A DNA stretch of 64,000 nt, taken from positions 434,001 to 498,000 of the forward strand of contig NZ_VCGY01000003.1 of the NCBI RefSeq assembly GCF_016597725.1, read 5' to 3'. The notes beneath the pieces are model-generated. The model did no database searches, was not told the origin of the DNA, and saw nothing but the letters and a program-made list of their open reading frames with translations. The position numbers and the translations under genes were made by a program. Shown in pieces: positions 16,834 to 24,118 of the stretch (positions are counted from its first letter, which is position 1; the number at the start of each line of letters is the position of its first letter). The DNA comes from Marinobacter sp. 1-4A. Lineage in GTDB: Bacteria; Pseudomonadota; Gammaproteobacteria; Pseudomonadales; Oleiphilaceae.

Positions 16834-17484
16834 ATGACTCCACAGGCAGTCCTAGAGATCATTGACCACGCGCGACGCAAGGAGGCTCGCTCAGGAACCT
16901 TTCTGAGACTGCTGCATGAGAAGGCGGCGGCACTGCCCTCGGCTGTCACCATCGAGGGCTTCCAGCCAGCTTCGTGCCTGTTCCAGTTCGCCATAGAGTA
17001 CATAGAAATGGCGCCGCGGCTCATAGAATGCGTGGACGCCTGTGCCCGGGAAGCGGGAACGGCACAATTGTTTGACCCGTTTGTGAAAGCGGCCATCGGT
17101 TACTTTACTGAGCCTTCGGCATTGCTTGTGCGCTACGATGGTTTGGACGGCCTGTTGATACGCGCCTACCTCTGCCACCGCCTGATGGAAGAAATGCACG
17201 AAAACAATCACTCCATCAGAACCGGCGGTCTGGTCGATATGGAAGCAACTCGTGCAAACCTGCTGGTTCACGAGCTGATAGGCGAACCCTTCGCAAATGA
17301 GCTGGACAATTCCATCACCATAACAGTGCTGCAAATTGCCGGTACGCCGGATTACTATGAGCTCAACCTGGACCCCTTCGTAGAACAAGTCAATAACGAA
17401 GCCTGGGACTGGATGCGGCGCTACTGGGAAAACCTTCTGGTCCGTAATCACATCCGCTTTTCTCTGGGCTCCGGCTTGGCCTGA
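16834..17484 (+). CDS. Hypothetical protein
   Basis: I do not recognise this mostly helical, cytoplasmic protein of 216 residues. It has no signal peptide and no transmembrane segment. It is acidic, with a Cys-containing stretch (RLIECVDACAREAG) and several Trp/Tyr-rich helices near the end (EAWDWMRRYWENLL). The start is unsure: TTG codons at 16774 and 16795 are in frame, and GGGAGG lies just before the second but very close to it. It precedes the cupredoxin gene by 64 bases on the same strand and could be cotranscribed with it, but no direct link is visible. Confidence 0.7.
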   Translation: MTPQAVLEIIDHARRKEARSGTFLRLLHEKAAALPSAVTIEGFQPASCLFQFAIEYIEMAPRLIECVDACAREAGTAQLFDPFVKAAIGYFTEPSALLVRYDGLDGLLIRAYLCHRLMEEMHENNHSIRTGGLVDMEATRANLLVHELIGEPFANELDNSITITVLQIAGTPDYYELNLDPFVEQVNNEAWDWMRRYWENLLVRNHIRFSLGSGLA

Positions 17485-17548
17485 TTCGGCTAGGGGTGCT
17501 GGAATTTAGAGGGTGGAGCGCTGCGCAATTAATAGGTTCATATTCGTC

Positions 17549-18214
17549 ATGAGAGTAAAAACGCTTTGTTTGGTGGCCGCTTGCCTGCTATCGACCCCGT
17601 TGATCGCGGAAGAGCTTAGAATGCGAGTACAGCTTGCGGGCGGCGCAGGCCCGGTGACCGGTGCAGTGGTGTACCTGAATGATGGGAGCCACGCAGCGCC
17701 TATACGGGCAGAAGTGATTCAAAAAGACCGCATGTTTCACCCCCATGTTTTGATTCTGCCTGCTGGCTCCAGCGTCGACTTTCCCAATCAAGACAATACC
17801 CAGCACCACGTGTATTCATTTTCGCCAGCGAAAACCTTTAACCTCGAACTCTATGCGGGCAAACCTGAGGCACCCGTACTCTTTGACCAGCCAGGCATTG
17901 TTGAGCTGGGCTGTAACATTCACGACCATATGCAGGCATTTATTGTAGTGGCAGACACCCGCGCCATCGGACAAACCGATGAACAGGGAGAGCTCACGCT
18001 TGCACTGGATTTCGGTGCCACCCCGAAACCGGACTCTCTAAGCTTGAATATCTGGCATCCCCGCTTACCAGATAACACCAAACCCATTGTCCGCGAATTA
18101 AATTCCGCCAGTCTGGAAAACACTCCGGTGCACACTGTGAGCATTGAGCTCGACCCTGAGCCGAGGCACGAAGGCCCTCTGGACCACCTCCAGAAACGCT
18201 TTCAGGAGCTTTGA
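17549..18214 (+). CDS. Periplasmic cupredoxin-like protein (methylamine utilization type)
   Basis: The 221-residue protein has a signal peptide (MRVKTLCLVAACLLSTPLIAEE) and a plastocyanin-like fold. Likely type-1 copper ligands are visible: a His in NTQHHVYSF, then GCNIHDHM supplying Cys, His and Met. The surrounding strand PAGSSVDFPNQD is typical of the proteins labelled 'methylamine utilization protein', though no methylamine genes are nearby. An earlier in-frame start at 17513 would place 12 extra residues before the signal peptide and is less likely. Its stop overlaps the start of the GGDEF/EAL gene (TGATG), so the two are coupled. It may bring a copper or redox signal to the sensor domain of the next protein. 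Confidence 0.82.
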   Translation: MRVKTLCLVAACLLSTPLIAEELRMRVQLAGGAGPVTGAVVYLNDGSHAAPIRAEVIQKDRMFHPHVLILPAGSSVDFPNQDNTQHHVYSFSPAKTFNLELYAGKPEAPVLFDQPGIVELGCNIHDHMQAFIVVADTRAIGQTDEQGELTLALDFGATPKPDSLSLNIWHPRLPDNTKPIVRELNSASLENTPVHTVSIELDPEPRHEGPLDHLQKRFQEL

Positions 18215-20571
18215 TGGAGCGCACAGCGAACCGCATCGGTTTTCGCGGTCGTCTTGTCACGGCCATGGTTGCGCTGGTTGCGTTAGTGAGCCTGTTAATT
18301 GGCGCACTGTTGATGGTGTACCTATTTGAGGACGAGAAACGCCGGGCACTGGAACAACTCAGCATCGCCGAACGCCTCACAAACGAGGTCATCGAGCGCC
18401 GCACGGATCTGGAACTCTCCCGGTTGAGCGTGGTTGTGCGGGATTTCGGTTTCCGCTCTGCCATCGCAAGCCGCGATCCGGCCACACTTAGCAGCGCACT
18501 GGAAAACCACAGTGGGCGTGCGGGGGCCGATTTTGCTTTACTGCTGGGCCAACAAGGCGAGCTTATGGCATCCACTCTGGCCAAAGCTCTACCCGGCATT
18601 ACCCCCACGCAACTATCCAACGCCCGCAGGGATGGGTCTGACCGCTCATTGCTTACCGTCGATCAACGTGGCTACGAAGTGCTTGTGGTTCCGGTAGAAG
18701 CACCCGGATTGCGGGCATGGCTGGTCGCTGGCTTTGAATTGGATCAGGAATTGGCCGACATTATTGCGAGGCTCAGTGGCAGCTCCGTTATTTTCCGCAC
18801 AAGCACTGACGCTTCGAGCGGTTTTACCAGCTTTGCAGCGTCAACAGACATCGACAGGGCAGAGGAGCCCGCACTTATCAGCTCTGCCGGTGGCGGCCAC
18901 TTTATCGAAAGCGCCCGCTATTTCACGCGTACGCTCAACCTTGGCGCCTCTGGGCAAGGTGTCTTCGAGGCGATTCTGATGATCAGCCGCGAGGCCAGTC
19001 TACAGAACTACTACACACGCGCTCTGGAGATAGCCCTACTTGTTGCCGTAATCATGATACTTGCGACACTGCTGGCATTGCTCATTGCAAGACATCTGGG
19101 GAGACCGGTGTTGCAGCTTGCAGACTACGCTCGTGCTGTCGGCCAAGGGCTAAACCCCCAAGCGCCCAGCATCCGCACCGGCGGTGAACTCTTACAGCTA
19201 CGGGACACGCTACGGGACACCTTGGCCCAGCTCACACGGCGCGAGGCAGAAATTCGCTATGCCGCAACCCACGATGAGGTAACCGGGCTGGGTAACCGGA
19301 ACGCACTGATGCACACGGCGAATGAGCGCTTTAAGTCAGGAGAGCCTTGCAGCCTGATTGGGCTGCGCGTGAGCGATCTTTCCGACATCAACGATACTCT
19401 CGGTATTGAGTTTGGCGACAAGGTACTACTTGGCCTATCGTATCGGCTGCGTGATGAACTACCCGATGCTCTTCACATAGCACGAACCGGCGGCGGCGAG
19501 TTTCTGGCATTACTCCCGGCGTGCAGTTTGGAAACTTTGGATCAGCAGGCGAAGAGCTTGCATGCCAGCGTCGAATCACCGCTAAGTATCGACCGTACGC
19601 CGTTTTCATTGCGTGCCACTCTGATATCCATGCAACTGCCTGCCGATGCCTCAAATTCAAATGAGCTGAGACGGCGGGTGAACCTAACGTTCGAGCAGGC
19701 TTTGCAGCAGCGCCTCACCATCACACGCTACGAACCCGGCCGTGACGAAAATCACCTGCGAGAGCTCAAACTGATCTCCGATCTTCACAGCGCCATCCGC
19801 AACAATGGCCTGCACATGAATTATCAGCCTAAACTGGACAGCCACAGCGGGCAGCTGCTTCAAGTGGAAGCTCTGGTGCGCTGGGTGCACCCTGAGCTGG
19901 GCTTTATCTCACCGGAGGAGTTCATCTTTCTGGCGGAACAATCCGGGCAAATCCACGATCTGACAGACCACATACTGCAGCGTGTTGCGGGTGATGCCCG
20001 CGCTTGGTTCCGGGAAGGCCTGGATGCAGGCGTGGCAATCAATCTTTCTGCAATGGACTTAACCAGACCCGGGCTGGCCGAACGCGTCGCCAGAACTTTT
20101 GAAGACTGGCACCACAGCATGGACCGCATCACTCTGGAAGTCACCGAGAGTGCCTTGATGGAAGACCCCGCTGAAGCCATGGCTACCTTAAACCGCCTGA
20201 GGAATCTCGGCGTTACACTTTCAGTTGACGACTTTGGTACCGGTTATTCCTCGCTGTCTCAACTGCGCATGCTGCCGGTTCAAGAACTGAAAATCGATAA
20301 ATCCTTCGTGTTAAAGCTGAACACAGAGCCTCAGGATCAACTGATTGTAAAATCCACCATCGACATGGCTCACGGCCTTGGGCTAAAGGTTGTCGCAGAA
20401 GGGATCGAGAATCTCGAAACCTGGAAGCTGCTGCAAATCTGGGGCTGCAATGTGGGTCAGGGTTTTTACCTCAGCCGCCCGGTATCTGCAGCAGATCTTG
20501 CACAGACAGCAGCCACCATTAAAGAGCGTCAGCAGGAGCTGGCCGACATTTCGCTGGAGCATTTGTCATGA
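18214..20571 (+). CDS. Membrane-bound sensor GGDEF/EAL c-di-GMP protein
   Basis: This 785-residue protein has a transmembrane helix at ~12-34, a ~230-residue periplasmic sensor, a second helix at ~270-292 and HAMP. A GGDEF domain (~350-500) and a C-terminal EAL domain (~530-775) follow. The GGDEF signature reads GGGEF, so cyclase activity is doubtful and the domain may be a regulatory GTP-binding module. The EAL domain keeps VEALVRW, INLSAMD and DDFGTGYSSL, so phosphodiesterase activity on c-di-GMP is likely. The ATG overlaps the stop of the cupredoxin gene, and its own stop overlaps the next gene by ATGA. The sensor domain faces the compartment where both the cupredoxin and the lipoprotein globin would be. 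Confidence 0.9.
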   Translation: MERTANRIGFRGRLVTAMVALVALVSLLIGALLMVYLFEDEKRRALEQLSIAERLTNEVIERRTDLELSRLSVVVRDFGFRSAIASRDPATLSSALENHSGRAGADFALLLGQQGELMASTLAKALPGITPTQLSNARRDGSDRSLLTVDQRGYEVLVVPVEAPGLRAWLVAGFELDQELADIIARLSGSSVIFRTSTDASSGFTSFAASTDIDRAEEPALISSAGGGHFIESARYFTRTLNLGASGQGVFEAILMISREASLQNYYTRALEIALLVAVIMILATLLALLIARHLGRPVLQLADYARAVGQGLNPQAPSIRTGGELLQLRDTLRDTLAQLTRREAEIRYAATHDEVTGLGNRNALMHTANERFKSGEPCSLIGLRVSDLSDINDTLGIEFGDKVLLGLSYRLRDELPDALHIARTGGGEFLALLPACSLETLDQQAKSLHASVESPLSIDRTPFSLRATLISMQLPADASNSNELRRRVNLTFEQALQQRLTITRYEPGRDENHLRELKLISDLHSAIRNNGLHMNYQPKLDSHSGQLLQVEALVRWVHPELGFISPEEFIFLAEQSGQIHDLTDHILQRVAGDARAWFREGLDAGVAINLSAMDLTRPGLAERVARTFEDWHHSMDRITLEVTESALMEDPAEAMATLNRLRNLGVTLSVDDFGTGYSSLSQLRMLPVQELKIDKSFVLKLNTEPQDQLIVKSTIDMAHGLGLKVVAEGIENLETWKLLQIWGCNVGQGFYLSRPVSAADLAQTAATIKERQQELADISLEHLS

Positions 20572-21479
20572 CACCCTTTGTCGCACGAATCATAAACGCA
20601 CTGGTGACCAGGAGGTTTATCCTTCTGCTAACACTGGGAGTTCTTTCAGCGCCGGCCGCGATGGCCGATATCGGCAGCCGCATCTGGGCCACCGGGGGCG
20701 TCACTACCATAGAAGGCAGTGCGGGCGGAGGTTTGGTGCCCTGGGCCATGCTTGGCAGTTACGCCAGCGATGAGGAGTGGGGCGGTACGCTTGCCCTCAG
20801 CCGCGCCGAGGTGGATGACTATTCCCTCTCAGTTACCGGTGCTGGCTTGAACTGGAACAACCGGGTTGAGGTAACCGTTGCGCGCCAGACGCTGGACCTC
20901 GACAGCTTAGTGTTCACCCTTAAAAACGGTTTCGGGTTAGAACAAGATGAACTCAATCAGGATATTTTTGGTGTAAAGGTAAGGCTGGTTGGTGACGCTC
21001 TCTATAGTCCCTGGGGGCAGTGGTCTGTAGGCATTCAACACAAGCGGCAACGGGATTTCACCGTGCCAAGCGCGATAGGCGCCCGGGATGACAGTGGTAC
21101 AGATGTGTACCTTTCCGGCTCCAAAGTGTTTTTTGCCGCGGTGTTCGGCCGCAACCTGTTGGTAAACGCCACGGTGCGTGGCACCCGCGCCAATCAGGGT
21201 GGCCTCTTAGGTTTTGGTGGTGATTTGAATAACGGATACGAGCTGATGTCGGAAGCCGGTGCTGGCGTCTTTATTAACCGACACTGGCTGCTGGGTGCCG
21301 AGTACCGACAAAAACCCGACAACCTGAGTTTTGCTCGGGAAGACAACTGGTGGGATGTATTCGTAGCCTGGGTGCCAGATCGCCGTCTAGCGGTAACGGC
21401 TGCATTCGTGAATCTTGGCGATATCGCCACGTTGGAAGACCAGCAGGGTGTTTACCTGTCCCTACAGGGGAGTTTTTAA
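20568..21479 (+). CDS. DUF3034 outer-membrane beta-barrel-like protein
   Basis: This 303-residue protein has a signal sequence ending near AAMADIGS. It is followed by glycine- and aromatic-rich amphipathic strands (IWATGGVTTIEGSAGGGLVP, WDVFVAWVPDRRLAVTAAFVNLG) and ends in Phe, as outer-membrane barrels do. The pattern fits the DUF3034 family, which I know only as an uncharacterised gammaproteobacterial envelope family. It overlaps the GGDEF/EAL gene by 4 bases and ends 2 bases before the globin gene. A porin-like or scaffold role in the same system is inferred. Confidence 0.82.
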   Translation: MTPFVARIINALVTRRFILLLTLGVLSAPAAMADIGSRIWATGGVTTIEGSAGGGLVPWAMLGSYASDEEWGGTLALSRAEVDDYSLSVTGAGLNWNNRVEVTVARQTLDLDSLVFTLKNGFGLEQDELNQDIFGVKVRLVGDALYSPWGQWSVGIQHKRQRDFTVPSAIGARDDSGTDVYLSGSKVFFAAVFGRNLLVNATVRGTRANQGGLLGFGGDLNNGYELMSEAGAGVFINRHWLLGAEYRQKPDNLSFAREDNWWDVFVAWVPDRRLAVTAAFVNLGDIATLEDQQGVYLSLQGSF

Positions 21480-21481
21480 GC

Positions 21482-21925
21482 ATGAGCAGCGTAAAGACCG
21501 TCGTAGTGGCACTTTTGATCGCGGCCGGGCTTGTCCTAAGTGGCTGCCAAAGCCTTCACAACGAACCTGGCAACACCCTTTACCAACAGCTCGGTGAACG
21601 ATCTGGAATCGCAGATGTGGTAGAAGACCTTCTTTACTTGATTGTTGCTGACGAGCGCATTAACCATCAATTTAAGGGTATAAATGTGGCGCAGTTCCAC
21701 CGCAACCTTACCGATCAGCTATGTCAGCTCAGTGGCGGCCCATGTACTTACTCAGGGCGCGAGATGCGTGAACTACACGCAGATATGGGAATTACAAATA
21801 CGCAGTTTAATGCGCTGGCAGAAAACCTTATTCTGGCCATGGAAAAAAATCAGGTACCAACAGCAGCGCAAAACAGGCTGATCAAGCAACTGCTGCCAAT
21901 GTACCCGGATATACGGCATCTTTAA
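21482..21925 (+). CDS. Lipoprotein group 1 truncated hemoglobin
   Basis: The 147-residue protein has a lipoprotein signal (lipobox LSGC, Cys at ~21), so it is predicted to be anchored in the envelope. That is unusual for a truncated hemoglobin. The globin part matches the 2-over-2 fold: TLYQQLGERSGIADVVEDLL (A/B helices), ADERINHQFKGIN (E region), GREMRELHADMGIT (F helix with the proximal His) and a C-terminal NRLIKQLLPMYPDI. Two cysteines in CQLSGGPC sit between E and F. Truncated hemoglobins bind O2 or NO. It is the last gene of the four-gene overlapping operon. Confidence 0.88.
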   Translation: MSSVKTVVVALLIAAGLVLSGCQSLHNEPGNTLYQQLGERSGIADVVEDLLYLIVADERINHQFKGINVAQFHRNLTDQLCQLSGGPCTYSGREMRELHADMGITNTQFNALAENLILAMEKNQVPTAAQNRLIKQLLPMYPDIRHL

Positions 21926-21972
21926 AAACCCGGGATAATGCCGGGTGAACGTACATGAGGCGAGATACCAAC

Positions 21973-22203
21973 ATGACTGAGAAAAAAATAGACATTCGGC
22001 CCGGCCGCTACCGGCATTACAAGGGTAAAGATTACGAAGTAATCGACATTGCCCGACACAGCGAGACCGAAGAAAAGCTTGTGGTTTACCGCTGCCTATA
22101 CGGCGATTACAGCCTGTGGGTACGCCCTCTTAGCATGTTCCGTGAAACAGTAAACGTAGCGGGTGAGCAGGTTCCACGTTTTGCACGCATTGATAAGGAC
22201 TGA
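21973..22203 (+). CDS. DUF1653 family protein
   Basis: A small cytoplasmic protein of 76 residues made of one DUF1653 domain: PGRYRHYKGKDYEVIDIARHSETEE, then VVYRCLYGDYSLWVRPLSMF and a final PRFARI strand. The fold is a compact beta-barrel-like domain; the function is unknown. A longer start at 21955 is possible. It lies 47 bases after the globin gene but is a common housekeeping family, so it need not belong to that operon. Confidence 0.85.
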   Translation: MTEKKIDIRPGRYRHYKGKDYEVIDIARHSETEEKLVVYRCLYGDYSLWVRPLSMFRETVNVAGEQVPRFARIDKD

Positions 22204-22318
22204 CCGTTACACAAGTCTTTTGACTCAGCTGGCCAATTACTGCACATTACCGCGTTTTCATAATACCTGCCTTCACATGAAGGTCGACTAACCCACCCCG
22301 CGTACTCGGAGTTTTCCC

Positions 22319-23641
22319 ATGAATGCCGTTGTTGCTGCGGTGCTGATCATGCTCGTGCTGAGTTTGGCCCGCATCCACGTTGTTGTTGCCCTTATCGTAG
22401 GCGCCGTTTCCGGTGGCCTAATCGCCGGACTATCCCTTGAAGCTACCATCGAAGCCTTTAACAACGGCCTCGGCGGCGGGGCTACCGTCGCTCTTTCCTA
22501 TGCAACACTGGGTGCTTTCGCCGTTGCCATCGGTAAATCCGGCCTTGCCCATGCGCTGGCAGATAAAACGCTCACTATGGTCGGCCAGCAAGAAAACAGC
22601 GCAGCCGCCAAAAGTGTGCGCTACATGATCATCGGGGTGTTGATCCTGATTGCTCTGTCATCCCAGAACATACTGCCGATTCACATTGCGTTTATCCCGC
22701 TGGTTGTCCCTCCCATGCTGTACGTGATGGCCAAACTGAAGATGGATCGCCGGCTCGTGGCCTGCGCGCTCACCTTCGGTTTGATCACCCCCTATATGTT
22801 CCTGCCCATCGGCTTCGGCGGTATTTACCTGAACGACATTCTAATGGCTAAAATCAGCACCAATGGTGGTGAAACAGAAGGCCTAAGCGTAATGCACGCA
22901 ATGGCCCTGCCTGCTTTGGGCATGCTCTGCGGTCTGCTGATTGCTGTATTCTTCACCTATCGTGGCGAGCGTGAATACGATTTAGAAGCCATTACCCGCA
23001 CTGAGCGCGTAAACGTCTCTTACAGCTCTGGCACACTGGTTATGGCCGTTGTCGCCATTATTGCCGCCTTCATGGTTCAGCTCTGGCTGGGTTCCATGAT
23101 TCTGGGCGCTCTGGCGGGCTTCCTGCTGTTCAATCTTTCTGGCGTAGTTAAGTGGAAAGAAGCTGACGACCTGTTTACCGAAGGCATGAAAATGCTGGCC
23201 ATGATCGGCTTCATCATGATCGCCGCTTCGGGTTTTGCGGAAGTGATGCGTGAAACCGGCGAAATCGCCACACTGGTGCAAAGCTCTGTAGACGTAATCG
23301 GCAACAACAAGCCCATGGCTGCGCTGCTGATGCTATTGGTCGGCTTGATGATCACCATGGGCATTGGCTCATCCTTTTCCACCATCCCCATCATCGCGGC
23401 CCTCTACGTGCCTCTGGCGCTGGAAATGGGCTTTAGCTCTCTGGCTATCGTTGCTTTGGTCGGCACCGCTGGCGCTCTAGGTGATGCTGGCTCCCCAGCC
23501 TCCGACTCCACCCTCGGCCCCACCGCTGGCCTGAACGTAGACGGTCAGCACAACCATATCTGGGATTCTGTAGTACCTACGTTCCTGCACTACAACCTGC
23601 CGTTGCTTGGGTTTGGGTGGTTGGCGGCTATGGTTCTTTAA
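22319..23641 (+). CDS. Na+/H+ antiporter family (YuiF/NhaC-like) permease
   Basis: The 440-residue protein has about 12 transmembrane helices. The N-terminus ([23 protein letters not shown]) and the motif [27 protein letters not shown] are typical of the Na_H_antiport_2/YuiF branch. The C-terminal half carries the antiporter-like [25 protein letters not shown]. Members have been proposed to move sodium/proton or amino acids such as histidine; the substrate here is not certain. It is followed by a hairpin element that separates it from the convergent yheV. Confidence 0.83.
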   Translation: MNAVVAAVLIMLVLSLARIHVVVALIVGAVSGGLIAGLSLEATIEAFNNGLGGGATVALSYATLGAFAVAIGKSGLAHALADKTLTMVGQQENSAAAKSVRYMIIGVLILIALSSQNILPIHIAFIPLVVPPMLYVMAKLKMDRRLVACALTFGLITPYMFLPIGFGGIYLNDILMAKISTNGGETEGLSVMHAMALPALGMLCGLLIAVFFTYRGEREYDLEAITRTERVNVSYSSGTLVMAVVAIIAAFMVQLWLGSMILGALAGFLLFNLSGVVKWKEADDLFTEGMKMLAMIGFIMIAASGFAEVMRETGEIATLVQSSVDVIGNNKPMAALLMLLVGLMITMGIGSSFSTIPIIAALYVPLALEMGFSSLAIVALVGTAGALGDAGSPASDSTLGPTAGLNVDGQHNHIWDSVVPTFLHYNLPLLGFGWLAAMVL

Positions 23642-23667
23642 TTTTGGAGTTAGCCCTCCTTTCTCGT

Positions 23668-23803
23668 AGCCTGCTGGTTTTGGGGGCTACGAGGTCACGG
23701 TGGGTCTTTTCTTCTGGGAAAAAGATGTCTGAGCGAAGCGAGTTGTTTTTCCCAGAAGAAAAATATATCGCCGCGGCCTCGAACACCTCCACACCAGCAG
23801 GCT
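23668..23803. repeat. Nested-palindrome hairpin element, copy 2
   Basis: Perfect 17-bp arms at 23707-23723 and 23746-23762 enclose a 22-base loop almost identical to that of the copy at 7.0 kb. Outside this, CTCGTAGCC (23663-23671) pairs with GGCTACGAG (23685-23693), and AGCCTGCTGG (23668-23677) pairs with CCAGCAGGCT (23794-23803), so hairpins are nested. It lies between the convergent antiporter and yheV genes and probably acts as a bidirectional terminator. Confidence 0.8.
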
Positions 23804-23810
23804 AAAATCT

Positions 23811-24062
23811 TTAGTCCTCACTCCCAGCCTTAAAGAAAACAACCTGCTTAACCGTGTGATCATCGTGGTTATCACGCTGGTTAACCCGAGTTTCGAGTTC
23901 AGGATTGGCCGGCACCTCCGTATCCGACATAGCATCGGTAAAACCGCAAGCTACACATTCGCGAATCTGCTCGTCGTTGTCGTCGGTGAACATCATAATC
24001 TTGTCCATCTCCGCGCAACGGGGACAAACCGCACCGGCTATAAAACGCTTTGGGGTCGCCAT
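23811..24062 (-). CDS. YheV-family zinc ribbon protein
   Basis: This 83-residue protein has two CxxC pairs forming a zinc ribbon: AVCPRCAEMDK and RECVACGFTDA. Between them lies a short acidic segment with MMFTDDNDEQ. YheV proteins are small and uncharacterised, and they often sit beside prlC as here (56 bases downstream of it on the same strand). An earlier start at 24104 would run through the hairpin between the two genes and is unlikely. Confidence 0.86.
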   Translation of the reverse strand: MATPKRFIAGAVCPRCAEMDKIMMFTDDNDEQIRECVACGFTDAMSDTEVPANPELETRVNQRDNHDDHTVKQVVFFKAGSED

Positions 24063-24083
24063 AACGTAACTCCAGATTAAAGC

Positions 24084-24109
24084 CTCCGGTGGCTGTAGAA
24101 CCACCGGAG
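24084..24109 (-). terminator. Hairpin between prlC and yheV
   Basis: CTCCGGTGG and CCACCGGAG form a 9-bp stem with an 8-base loop just after the prlC stop. On the minus strand it is followed by a weak T-tract (CTTTAAT), so it may be a partial terminator or mRNA 3'-end stabiliser within a prlC-yheV transcript. Confidence 0.45.
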
Positions 24110-24118
24110 AGGATTGGG

